From Aliikangiella marina (lineage in GTDB: Bacteria > Pseudomonadota > Gammaproteobacteria > Enterobacterales > Kangiellaceae): 64,000 bases of DNA. Below the pieces are notes generated by a model. The model did no database searches and had not been told where the DNA came from. It was given only the letters and a program-made list of their open reading frames with translations. The stretch is from assembly GCF_007004765.1 (NCBI RefSeq), contig NZ_VIKR01000007.1, forward strand, positions 1 through 64,000. Direction: 5' to 3'. This document shows, one piece after another, positions 55,157 through 64,000 of this stretch (the first letter of the stretch is position 1; each line of letters opens with the position of its first letter). The position numbers and the translations under genes were made by a program.

Positions 55157-56662
55157 ATGTTATTTAAAATACCATTGCGTCAATTGTCGATTTGGTTGGC
55201 ATTGAGCCTCTTTTCGTTCTCTTTGCAAAGCAACGAAATTAATGTCGATGGTTTGGATGAGGTATACACTAAAATCGATAAGTATTTAAGTTCGGCGACT
55301 GAGAAAGGATTTTCCGGTGCGGTGCTTATCGCCAAAGACGGTAAGATTATTGTTAATCAAGGTTACGGATTTGCCGATCGCCTAAGAAAAATAACCAATA
55401 CGCCTGAGACAGTGATTGACGTCGGCTCGGTAACCAAGCAATTTACAGCGACTGCGATTTTAAAGCTTGAAGAAATGGGCAAGCTAACAGTATCTGACCC
55501 AATAAAGCTTTATTTTCACGACCTTCCGCGTGACAAGCAGAAAATCACAATACACCAGCTACTCACTCACGCATCCGGCTTGGTTGGTGGCATTGGAAAA
55601 GGAGACTTTGATCATATTCCGACAGATACCTATTTTACGCGGCTATTCTCAACCCAATTACTGCATCCACCGGGCTCCAAACACTATTATTCCAACGCGG
55701 GTTATAGCGTGCTTGCACGAATTATTGAGCTAGTTTCAGATCAAGAGTACGAAGCTTTTATTCAAGAGCATTTATTTAAACCGGCCGGAATGAAAAATAC
55801 CGGCTACTTGTTAGTTGATTGGAATAAACTTCCACAAGCGAAAGGCTATCAATATTCAGTCTTTGATATCGGTTCCATGGTGAAGCGTTATCAACACGAC
55901 AAGAAAATTTCGTGGGTGCTAAAAGGCAATGGTGGTTTTAATTCGACCCAAGAAGATATGTACCGCTGGTACCTAGCACTGATTAATCATCGCGTTATCA
56001 CTGAAAAGTCCTTTGCGAAGCTGACACAAGGATATATCGATGAATACGACGATGGTGATAGCCAATACGCCTATGGCTGGGCAGTTTTTCAATCACCTCG
56101 CAATACCAAAGTCGTCGCTCACAACGGTTCAAATGGCACTTTCTTTTATGACTTTGTCATGTTTCCAGAGGAAGCAACGGTTATTCTTTTTGCTACTAAC
56201 AGCTTAACGAGACCACAATATCGAATCGCTAATACGCTCGAGTCAATCTTGTTTAAACCTGATTATGAAGTGACAGCATTGCAGGCCGATCCGCTCGCTC
56301 AAATTTTATTAGACGCCATTAAATATCAAGGTGACTTTGATCGGCTCCCCAACATTATCAAGACAAAATATGCTGATTCAATTAAACGGAAGCACTATTT
56401 GAATCGTTTGGGAATCGCGCTGCAAAATAATAATTATCTTAATCAGGCTGTCGCTTTGTTTCGCTTAAACGTCGAACTATTTGACAATGACGGTAATCTT
56501 TGGGACAGCCTTGGGGAGGCTTATTTAGCTCAAAATAATTATCAGTTGGCAATAAAAAGTTTTGAGCGAGCACTTGAGCTTAAACCAGAGTCTGATTGCT
56601 ATTGGTGTGATAATTCAGCGGCGAAACTAAAAAAAAGCAAAGCCCACCTTGACGGTCAATAG
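55157..56662 (+). CDS. Serine beta-lactamase-fold esterase with C-terminal TPR
   Basis: This encodes 501 residues from ATG at 55157. A signal peptide covers about 1-25. The class C/penicillin-binding fold is clear: S91-V-T-K94 is the SxxK nucleophile, and YSNAGYS (about 178-184) is the YxN motif. A later HNGSNG segment (about 322-327) stands in for the KTG motif. Two or more TPR repeats occupy about 415-495 (ALFRLNVELFDNDGNLW, SFERALELKPE). Family members are D-aminopeptidases, esterases or peptidoglycan hydrolases, seldom true beta-lactamases. It is 107 bases after the M20 gene and may share its operon. Confidence 0.92.
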   Translation: MLFKIPLRQLSIWLALSLFSFSLQSNEINVDGLDEVYTKIDKYLSSATEKGFSGAVLIAKDGKIIVNQGYGFADRLRKITNTPETVIDVGSVTKQFTATAILKLEEMGKLTVSDPIKLYFHDLPRDKQKITIHQLLTHASGLVGGIGKGDFDHIPTDTYFTRLFSTQLLHPPGSKHYYSNAGYSVLARIIELVSDQEYEAFIQEHLFKPAGMKNTGYLLVDWNKLPQAKGYQYSVFDIGSMVKRYQHDKKISWVLKGNGGFNSTQEDMYRWYLALINHRVITEKSFAKLTQGYIDEYDDGDSQYAYGWAVFQSPRNTKVVAHNGSNGTFFYDFVMFPEEATVILFATNSLTRPQYRIANTLESILFKPDYEVTALQADPLAQILLDAIKYQGDFDRLPNIIKTKYADSIKRKHYLNRLGIALQNNNYLNQAVALFRLNVELFDNDGNLWDSLGEAYLAQNNYQLAIKSFERALELKPESDCYWCDNSAAKLKKSKAHLDGQ

Positions 56663-56664
56663 TT

Positions 56665-57312
56665 CTATTGCTGAGCTGTTTGGTTCATTAACTGTAAAGC
56701 AATGTTGAGTCGCTCTACTGGTGAGCGACATTGCAGAATTTGCTGACGAATATCCCCACTCATTTGCACTAAGCCAAATAATTCGAAACTAAAATCGACG
56801 CAATCCATGGTTTGCCAATGGTCCGATTGAAGCATTTCGCTAACTTGCGGGGAGCGCGATGTTAAGGCAATAAGCCGCTTGAGTATTTTTTGCTTCAATT
56901 GGTTTGCTTCTTCGAGCACAGGAATGGTGATCTCATGGTCATTGTAAGATTCACATTGAAAAATCATAAAGGGTAAGTTTTGAGTTTCTTCGACGGCGTG
57001 TAACCGGTCTGTTAAATGAACATTAATCAACAGTCGACCGTCTTGCAGTGTCTCTTGTAGTGCGACTTTCCCTGCAGAAAATACGGTGTAGGGCTTGTAG
57101 GTCGCTTGATTGGTGTTGAGCGCTTCTTCGAGAGATTGATCGCGTTTAGCTGGGCTTATTAACTCCTCAGTATGAGTGATACCCATCATGACATTATTGT
57201 CCAAACAATAATTAACCATTTGTCGATAACGAGGTTCGAACACATGCAGCGGGAAAACGGTTCCCGGAAAAGCAACGCAGTTTGGAATAGGAAATAAAGC
57301 AACTTCTTTCAA
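56665..57312 (-). CDS. LON-domain (substrate-binding) protein, TTG start
   Basis: This encodes 215 residues. The start is TTG at 57312: an in-frame TGA lies four codons upstream and no nearby ATG fits. The LON N-terminal substrate-binding domain covers nearly all of it, with ALFPIPNCVAFPGTVFPLHVFEPRYRQM-type blocks at about 5-32. The protease and AAA parts of Lon are absent. The family is widespread as a stand-alone protein of unknown role, often termed PUA-like LON. It is convergent with the beta-lactamase-fold gene, two bases apart, and it has no signal peptide. Confidence 0.88.
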   Translation of the reverse strand: MKEVALFPIPNCVAFPGTVFPLHVFEPRYRQMVNYCLDNNVMMGITHTEELISPAKRDQSLEEALNTNQATYKPYTVFSAGKVALQETLQDGRLLINVHLTDRLHAVEETQNLPFMIFQCESYNDHEITIPVLEEANQLKQKILKRLIALTSRSPQVSEMLQSDHWQTMDCVDFSFELFGLVQMSGDIRQQILQCRSPVERLNIALQLMNQTAQQ

Positions 57313-57403
57313 TTGGGTTCACTCACAAGTACTTGTCGGTAACACTTCTCTAATATAAATTTACGAGCTCCCGATGTCAGTAGATCGACAAATTAAATTA
57401 TCG

Positions 57404-58768
57404 CTAACCAACTTTTTGCCATTGTTTGTAATGATCGATTCTTCCCTTAGGTGCTTCGCCAATATCAAGACCTGCCTTGCGCAGTTCCTGCTTTAGCTCT
57501 TTGCGAAACATATGATAATCCACCTCAGTAGAATGTCGAGTCCCACCGATAAACGGATAGTGAGGATGATTAACTTCATAATCAATAGCGGCTTGCATAT
57601 TCGAAGGCCTGCGGTAATTACCTAGTATTTCCTGGCAAGCTAATTTAGCTTGGTAATCCGCTAATGGCCAGATACAGCCCAATGGCTGAAAAAGACCAAT
57701 GAAGTAAAGGTTAGGGTAATCTTTATGAAGCATCTTTTTGTAAAGTGGAACTTTGTCGTCACTTTGAAAGTTAATCAGTGCCTCATCAAAAAATGGAAAG
57801 CTGATTTTAAAACCTGTACAAGCGACGATGATGTCATATTCAGCTGATTGACCATCAATAAATTCGACCCCACTTGGCTTTAACCGTTTAATGGCTGGTT
57901 GAGGCTTAATTCGCCCATGACGAATAAAATCAAGTAAATCAGAGTTTGCTGTCGGGTGTTGACTTAACACCAAATTAGTCGGCTCTGGTAAGCCATATTG
58001 ACGATAGCGCCCCTGAAACATACGGAGTAAAAATGTCAGACTCAACTGTTTAAACTTTCGTGGTAACCAACTTGAAAATGAGCCCAGAACATCCGATGGT
58101 ATGCCAAACATAAATTTAGGGATAAACCACTGAGGGCTACGCATACTCATTGATACATGTTGAGCCACTCTCGCAGCTTCCACTGCTACGTCACACCCAG
58201 AATTTCCAGCACCAATGACTAAGACTTTTTTACCGCGCCAAGAATCATCAACAGACTTAAAATCATGAGAGTGGATATAGGTACCCGAAAATTCACCTTC
58301 GTAGTGAGGATATTTTGGATCCCAATGATGGCCATTGGCGACCATCAAATGACTAAACACCTCCTGATGACTTTGACCCATTTGATCGACGTAAGTGACA
58401 TTCCAATCGCCCGAATCATTTAACGCCGCCTTTTCGATTTGATGATTAAATCTTATAACATCAAGGACGCCAAAATGCTTGGCATAATCTTCAAAATACT
58501 TTTGTACTTTACTGTGACTTGGGTAGTCAGGGTAGTCGCTTGGCATCGGGTAATCTTCATATTCAGACCAAATCTTTGAACTAATAATATGAGTGTTGTT
58601 ATAGACACTAGAATGACCCGTTTTGGCATTAAATACCCAGTTGCCACCAACTTTATCGTTTTTCTCAAAAACAACCGCTTCGAGGCCAGCTTCAATACAA
58701 TTTTTAGCCGCAGTGATTCCACTGGGCCCCGCGCCAATGATGCATATTTTTTTGTGCTTTTTCATCAT
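57404..58768 (-). CDS. Flavin-containing monooxygenase
   Basis: This encodes 454 residues. I start at the first ATG of an ATG-ATG pair at 58768; a TTG five codons earlier is open. The enzyme uses FAD and NADPH to oxygenate N- or S-containing nucleophiles or ketones. FAD binding is at IIGAGPSGITAAK (about 8-20) and NADPH binding at VIGAGNSGCDVA (about 183-194). The FMO-specific motif FSGTYIHSHDF (about 160-170) fits FxGxxxHxxxF. The C-terminal FIGLFQPLGCIWPLADYQAK is family-typical. It is cytosolic. The substrate is unknown. Confidence 0.94.
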   Translation of the reverse strand: MMKKHKKICIIGAGPSGITAAKNCIEAGLEAVVFEKNDKVGGNWVFNAKTGHSSVYNNTHIISSKIWSEYEDYPMPSDYPDYPSHSKVQKYFEDYAKHFGVLDVIRFNHQIEKAALNDSGDWNVTYVDQMGQSHQEVFSHLMVANGHHWDPKYPHYEGEFSGTYIHSHDFKSVDDSWRGKKVLVIGAGNSGCDVAVEAARVAQHVSMSMRSPQWFIPKFMFGIPSDVLGSFSSWLPRKFKQLSLTFLLRMFQGRYRQYGLPEPTNLVLSQHPTANSDLLDFIRHGRIKPQPAIKRLKPSGVEFIDGQSAEYDIIVACTGFKISFPFFDEALINFQSDDKVPLYKKMLHKDYPNLYFIGLFQPLGCIWPLADYQAKLACQEILGNYRRPSNMQAAIDYEVNHPHYPFIGGTRHSTEVDYHMFRKELKQELRKAGLDIGEAPKGRIDHYKQWQKVG

Positions 58769-58995
58769 TACATTCCAGTCCAAGGATTCTCAAGTTAACC
58801 TAGCATATCTCTTCATTCGATTACAATTGCACGACAACTGGTTAGCACCGTTTTTATTCAATAAAACTCGTCCACGACTCGTATTTTATAAAGCAACCTG
58901 TGATTCCCACCGCATTTTGAACCTCAAGTCGTATTGATTCCCGATGAATTTACCTATAAATTTAATCGACAAAGATAAAAATCAAGAGAAATTGC

Positions 58996-59478
58996 ATGTT
59001 CGGCTTTCTATCAAAAACAAAAACGCATGAGCTTTATGGAGAGTTTAAATACGACGCTAATCGCTGGACCAACCAAGACTCTTCAATTTTTGGTCAGTCG
59101 CAAGTTGAGTTGATCGTACCTGGGAATCAGTTAGGATTATCAAAGAAAGCAATCAACACCTTGTTAGAATTCGAAACCGATTTTGAATTTAAGAAACCGG
59201 AACTAGCTGAAACACTTTTTAAAGAACACTATCTCGTCACTAAAGCCGCGATAGAAAGCGGGGTTCTCAAAACATTAGTCGTCGATTATCCAGATATTCA
59301 AACAGAACAAGAAATATGGGATCATGTTACAGTTTCCCGCGTGTGGGTAGATTGTTATGCCCAACCTGGTGACGTCGAAATCGCTATCTGCGCTGATTGG
59401 GATATTGAGCAAACGCTTGGCTTTACCTTCAAAGCCAATGAAGAAGTTCTATTCAATGAAAACGTCGATATTGATTAA
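58996..59478 (+). CDS. Uncharacterised cytosolic protein
   Basis: This encodes 160 residues from ATG at 58996. I do not recognise the family with certainty; it faintly recalls DUF6985/DUF2004-type proteins. It has no signal peptide or membrane segment. It opens with MFGFLSKTKTHELYGEF, and its C-terminal region has DVEIAICADWDIEQTLGFTF (about 126-145). Charged residues are abundant and the protein is acidic. It stands alone between two divergent or convergent genes, so context says little. Confidence 0.8.
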   Translation: MFGFLSKTKTHELYGEFKYDANRWTNQDSSIFGQSQVELIVPGNQLGLSKKAINTLLEFETDFEFKKPELAETLFKEHYLVTKAAIESGVLKTLVVDYPDIQTEQEIWDHVTVSRVWVDCYAQPGDVEIAICADWDIEQTLGFTFKANEEVLFNENVDID

Positions 59479-59523
59479 TTAACTGGACTTTCCATGAAAA
59501 TCTATACCAGCGTAAGAACAACC

Positions 59524-60423
59524 TCAATCTTGATTTTTGATTTCACGCAGCACAGTTAAGACTTCTTGAAAAGCAACACTACCGGGATGCACCCAGTCAA
59601 AGTGCCCAACCCCGGAGAATACTTTTTTCTCAACTTTGCCGAGAAAACTCGCATACTCTAGCGGTACGATCGAATCTTTATCACCTTGCATGAGAATCGT
59701 ATTGACGAACATTGGCTGATTGATAGGGTTGGCGCTGTCGTAATTAGCCTTTTGACTAGAATAATCTCCACCCATAAATTTTGTTGTCGCTGATTGGCAA
59801 CTATTAGTTCCTTCAGAGTAGCGTTTAACATCAGTGATGGCTGCAAGGCCGATAACCGCTTTCAGTTCGCTATTAAACTGTTTTTGTTTTTGCCATCGAG
59901 AGCCTGCAAGTAAAGCTAAATGTCCCCCTGCAGAATGCCCCATAATTACAAAAGATGAGTTATCGACAAAGTATTTATCAAGTTTGGGAATCAATCTAAG
60001 ACCAGACATAATATCATGATAGGTGCCGGGCCAGCCGCCCCCTTCGTCGCCGGTTCGCCGATACTCAATAGACATGACCGTAAAGCCGGCTCGCGATAAT
60101 GCTGTCGACATGGCATTAGTGTGAGTTTTATCGAACGCATTCAACCAGCATCCACCATGAATCAATACCACCAAAGGTGTTTTTCCCAAATTTTTATCGC
60201 GAGTCCATATGGATACATGCTGCAACGGGTCGAGACCATAATTTACTTTATAGTCAGCAGGACGACTTGCTAACTCGGCAACCTTGGCATAGGGAACATT
60301 TTTGGCCACTTCCGGATAGTCGATGAGTTCTGGCGCTTCAGCATTAACAAAACTGATCCCGGCCAGTTTAAAGATGAAGGCTATGGCGGAAAATTTAACT
60401 GCTACTTTAGTGAAGGAAGCCAA
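59524..60423 (-). CDS. Exported alpha/beta hydrolase, esterase-like (TTG start)
   Basis: This encodes 299 residues. The start is TTG at 60423: an in-frame stop lies six codons upstream and no other start keeps the signal peptide (about 1-28). The alpha/beta fold has the HGG oxyanion motif in VLIHGGCW (about 85-92). The nucleophile elbow is GHSAGGHLAL (about 162-171). The Asp is in QGDKDSIVP (about 246-254), and the His is in GVGHFDWVHPG (about 271-281). It resembles BD-FAE-like and kynurenine-formamidase-like esterases. It is probably periplasmic or secreted. The substrate is unknown. Confidence 0.92.
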   Translation of the reverse strand: MASFTKVAVKFSAIAFIFKLAGISFVNAEAPELIDYPEVAKNVPYAKVAELASRPADYKVNYGLDPLQHVSIWTRDKNLGKTPLVVLIHGGCWLNAFDKTHTNAMSTALSRAGFTVMSIEYRRTGDEGGGWPGTYHDIMSGLRLIPKLDKYFVDNSSFVIMGHSAGGHLALLAGSRWQKQKQFNSELKAVIGLAAITDVKRYSEGTNSCQSATTKFMGGDYSSQKANYDSANPINQPMFVNTILMQGDKDSIVPLEYASFLGKVEKKVFSGVGHFDWVHPGSVAFQEVLTVLREIKNQD

Positions 60424-60493
60424 GGTTATCGTCCAATTTAAAGTTTAGAGTGATAACGATACTAGCAGAATGATTAGTTTCATCAAGCTAGTA

Positions 60494-62323
60494 TTAGTTT
60501 TGCAATAATTCTTTATCCGGTTTTGGGTAGTCAATTCCTAACCATGCTTTGAAATATTTTTTTTGCGCATCAGTTGGGTTATCTACCAATCCTATTTCTA
60601 ATGGCTTTTTAGGTCGTTTACCCAGCTTTAACTGCGTTTTCATCAACTGATCATTTCTAAAGAAACTCACTTCAATCTCTCTTGTCGGCGCATACTTTTC
60701 CATCATCATCTTGAAATTCTCATGAGTCACCCGCATCCCATCAATTGCCACTAACAGATCTTTAGTTGTGAGCCCAGATTGCCAAGCAGGACTGCCTTTT
60801 TCCACACTGGTCAAAGCTAAAAAGCCTTTTTCATTCTTACTTTTAAAACCTGTCCAAACGTTGATCTCTTTTTTCTTATCCGTTTTAAATTTTAAACCGG
60901 CTTTGTCCAATAAGACTTTAAAGTCGATACTAAACGGGGTGAGAACATTTTTTTGCCACCAAGCTTGATAATCATTACCAGTGAGTTGCTTGGCTATTGA
61001 TAATATATCCTGCTGATTAAAAGGCGCTGCAAAAAAATTATCGTAGCTAGTTGAGTGCTCTTTTCGCTTTTCATACAAGGCATTATGTACATCTTTGTAA
61101 CTATATTTCAGGTTAGAATCTTCTAAGATTTTCGCATCTAAAAGCCAAGAAACCATAAAGCCATGAGAATAAATATTTGAGCTATGATTTGTAGCAAAGT
61201 CGCCGCCTTGTGCTATCCATTTTTCAAAGCTAGAGTCCGCCACGGATTGCATTTTAAAGCCCGGCCCCTGTTGTAATCGGTCGATTCGCTCTGCAAGCTC
61301 TTTAAAGTACTCTTTAGGTTTTTGTATCTTCCCCGTCAGCAACAGGTGATCTTGAAGATAACTTGTTGACCCCTCTGCGACCCATAATAGTTGACTATAG
61401 TTTTCTTTTTGGTAGTCATAGGGCACCAAACTTTCTGGACGATAGGCTTTTACGTTCCAAGTATGGACAAATTCATGTGAGGCCGTACGCAAAAACTTTA
61501 GATATTCTTTTCTGGGTGCAAACGTATTTCGCTCTCGCTGAATCACTGTCGAGTTCAGATGCTCTGTCGCACCTCTTGCCCCCGATGTCGCGTGGATAAT
61601 GAAAACATATTTTTCGAAAGGGTAATTTGACCAGATAGTAGAGCCTTGTTTGACTAGCGCTTTTAAATCCTTGGTAATTTTTTCTAAACTGTAGTTTCCT
61701 TCACCCCAAATGACGATTTGATAATCACGTCCGTCTACTGAAAACTCGCTCAACTTATTAATGCCAGTTTCTATCGGAGATGAACTTAATTGATGATAAT
61801 TCTTAGCGACAAACTGATGTTTTCCTGTCTCTTTAAGGCCCGAAAAGCTCCTCCAGTTATCGTCTACTTCAAGGTTGATTTGATGCTCGCTTAACATTAA
61901 CTGTGGTACGTACATGAATACCGCCGTAGCATCGAGGTAGGCATGCGTGCTATCGATGTGTCTAGAACGGAAGGCAAGTTCATTTGCATATAACTGATAT
62001 GACACGGTTATTGCTTTTTCGGTCGGGTTTTCAATAACCCAATGACTTTTATTTTTACGTTGCCAGTTTAAATTTTTTCCGACTTTAGATGTCGCCTTAA
62101 AATTCCTAATACCATTAGCTTGATTTATCAGTTTATAGTTTCCGGTACGCCAGGTTGGTAACAGTACATCGATTGATTCCATTCCAGCAGGAATAATCAT
62201 CTTAACTTGTGCTGTGTGATGCGCGGGATCGTTAATGTCAATGAAATATTTAACGGAAGCAAATAGCGGTGTTGAGACACATAACACTAGAAAACCGAGA
62301 AAATTTTTAGTCATCGAATGCAT
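60494..62323 (-). CDS. M61 family metallopeptidase with PDZ domain
   Basis: This encodes 609 residues. I start at ATG 62323 (MHSMTKNFLGF); a TTG eleven codons earlier is open. A signal peptide covers about 1-23. The M61 (glycyl aminopeptidase-type) zinc motif is HEFVHTWNVK (about 285-294), with the third ligand in LWVAEGSTSYLQ (about 316-327). A C-terminal PDZ domain (about 480-575) has AIDGMRVTHENF. The family cleaves N-terminal Gly/Ala residues in the periplasm or outside the cell. It follows the hydrolase gene by 70 bases in reverse order on the same strand. Confidence 0.94.
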   Translation of the reverse strand: MHSMTKNFLGFLVLCVSTPLFASVKYFIDINDPAHHTAQVKMIIPAGMESIDVLLPTWRTGNYKLINQANGIRNFKATSKVGKNLNWQRKNKSHWVIENPTEKAITVSYQLYANELAFRSRHIDSTHAYLDATAVFMYVPQLMLSEHQINLEVDDNWRSFSGLKETGKHQFVAKNYHQLSSSPIETGINKLSEFSVDGRDYQIVIWGEGNYSLEKITKDLKALVKQGSTIWSNYPFEKYVFIIHATSGARGATEHLNSTVIQRERNTFAPRKEYLKFLRTASHEFVHTWNVKAYRPESLVPYDYQKENYSQLLWVAEGSTSYLQDHLLLTGKIQKPKEYFKELAERIDRLQQGPGFKMQSVADSSFEKWIAQGGDFATNHSSNIYSHGFMVSWLLDAKILEDSNLKYSYKDVHNALYEKRKEHSTSYDNFFAAPFNQQDILSIAKQLTGNDYQAWWQKNVLTPFSIDFKVLLDKAGLKFKTDKKKEINVWTGFKSKNEKGFLALTSVEKGSPAWQSGLTTKDLLVAIDGMRVTHENFKMMMEKYAPTREIEVSFFRNDQLMKTQLKLGKRPKKPLEIGLVDNPTDAQKKYFKAWLGIDYPKPDKELLQN

Positions 62324-62459
62324 TTTACTGTTCTTATAGGATAAATTGATTCGCAATATTCTAAATCAATACCTCAAGGGGTGATAGTTCGTAATGTAAC
62401 ACTTAGTGATAATTCTGCTTATTCGCGTAGAATCTTGTTATATTTAGCATTCAGACAAA

Positions 62460-63083
62460 ATGAGTCAATTTATGAAACCTTTTTCAGAAGCCTGTGAAAG
62501 AAATAAAGTTCCAATACTGGATGTCATTACCCCTCTCCTTAAGAGTTGCTCTGAACTACTCGAAATTGGTAGTGGAAGCGGCCAACATGCGGTTTACTTT
62601 GCCGAAAAACTCCCCCATCTAATTTGGCAAACATCTGATCGAAGCGATAATCATTGGGCGATAAACCTGTGGATTGATGAAGCTAATTCTAAAAATATCA
62701 AGCGGCCATTTGAGCTCGATGTTACTCAAAACCACTGGCCTGAGTCTAAATTTGATGCCGTTTTCACTGCAAATACCGCGCACATCATGCCGTGGGAAGC
62801 TGTTGTAGCTATGATAAAAGGAGTCGGAAACCTGTTAGGAAAGAACGGATTATTTATAATTTACGGTCCTTTCAATTACCAAGGACAGTTTACCAGTGAA
62901 AGCAACGCCCGGTTTGAAATGTGGTTAAAAGAGCAAGCACAACATCAAGGAATTAGAGACTTTGAAGCGTTTGAAGAGCAGGCAAATGAAGTTGGACTGG
63001 AATTGGTAAATGATATTGAAATGCCGGCTAATAATCGGGTATTGGTGTTTTCAAAATTGTGCGACGGTTCTAAAAAACCTTAA
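62460..63083 (+). CDS. DUF938 class I SAM-dependent methyltransferase
   Basis: This encodes 207 residues from ATG at 62460; a second ATG four codons later is possible. The SAM-binding motif I is LLEIGSGSGQHAVYFAEKLP (about 34-53). The DUF938 signature includes SEACERNKVPIL (about 8-19), NTAHIMPWEAV (about 106-116) and the IYGPFNYQGQFTSESN block (about 137-152). The protein is cytosolic. Its methyl acceptor is unknown. It is divergent from the M61 peptidase gene. Confidence 0.94.
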   Translation: MSQFMKPFSEACERNKVPILDVITPLLKSCSELLEIGSGSGQHAVYFAEKLPHLIWQTSDRSDNHWAINLWIDEANSKNIKRPFELDVTQNHWPESKFDAVFTANTAHIMPWEAVVAMIKGVGNLLGKNGLFIIYGPFNYQGQFTSESNARFEMWLKEQAQHQGIRDFEAFEEQANEVGLELVNDIEMPANNRVLVFSKLCDGSKKP

Positions 63084-63133
63084 ATTTAATACCTTTTCTG
63101 TACTTTCTCAGAAAATGTTTAGCTGTAAGGTGA

Positions 63134-64000
<867 letters not shown>

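Overview
The window looks like a chromosomal segment of a Gram-negative, heterotrophic gammaproteobacterium of moderate GC content (roughly 40-45 % by eye). Supporting signs are DsbD, FxsA, a TonB-dependent receptor, RecN, NadK, an hrcA-grpE-dnaK-dnaJ block, groESL, several c-di-GMP proteins and many exported hydrolases. The gene mix would fit a marine Kangiella/Aliikangiella-like lineage. That is an impression from gene content, not a demonstrated placement. I saw no rRNA, tRNA, CRISPR array, insertion sequence or prophage.

Layout. (1) 1-7.6 kb, minus strand: two small membrane or secreted proteins of unknown function lie upstream of a giant Sec-exported Fn3/SpvB/FG-GAP/RHS protein, which runs off the left edge. 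(2) 8.1-10.6 kb, minus strand: a three-gene redox cassette (rubrerythrin, CCG-type Fe-S protein, DUF3501 protein). (3) 10.9-16.7 kb: a GAF protein with a dead GGDEF domain, a LysR regulator divergent from a DJ-1/PfpI protein plus aldo/keto reductase, and two tandem solute-binding proteins with six shared cysteines and no transporter. (4) 16.9-22.5 kb, minus strand: dapB and a tightly overlapping operon for an oxoacid:acceptor oxidoreductase (FAD/NAD(P)H/Fe-S subunit, KorA, KorB). (5) 22.9-25.8 kb: an MFS transporter, a MarR regulator and a MASE2-GGDEF cyclase. (6) 25.8-34 kb: dnaJ, dnaK, grpE and hrcA on the minus strand, and nadK and recN on the plus strand. (7) 34-50 kb: a zinc alcohol dehydrogenase, a GFA protein, dsbD-cutA-response regulator, fxsA, a Kef-type antiporter, a His-rich TonB receptor, a TPR-GGDEF sensor, a SNF2 ATPase and YceI. 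(8) 51-53.6 kb: groES, groEL and a cold-shock gene. (9) 53.7-64 kb: mostly exported hydrolases (M20 amidohydrolase, beta-lactamase-fold esterase, alpha/beta hydrolase, M61 peptidase and an edge-truncated lysyl-endopeptidase-like protease), with a LON-domain protein, an FMO, a DUF938 methyltransferase and an orphan cytosolic gene.

How it works together. The clearest regulatory story is heat shock. Two near-consensus sigma-32 promoters sit before grpE and dnaK, while the only CIRCE operator seen is before groES. HrcA therefore probably represses groESL while grpE and dnaK follow sigma-32. Four GGDEF-fold proteins are present; two are predicted active (one with and one without an I-site) and two are degenerate. 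The most accessory-looking part is the left edge, where the variable C-terminus of the RHS protein and any immunity gene lie outside the window. Several genes have only a TTG start available, so start calling here needs care.
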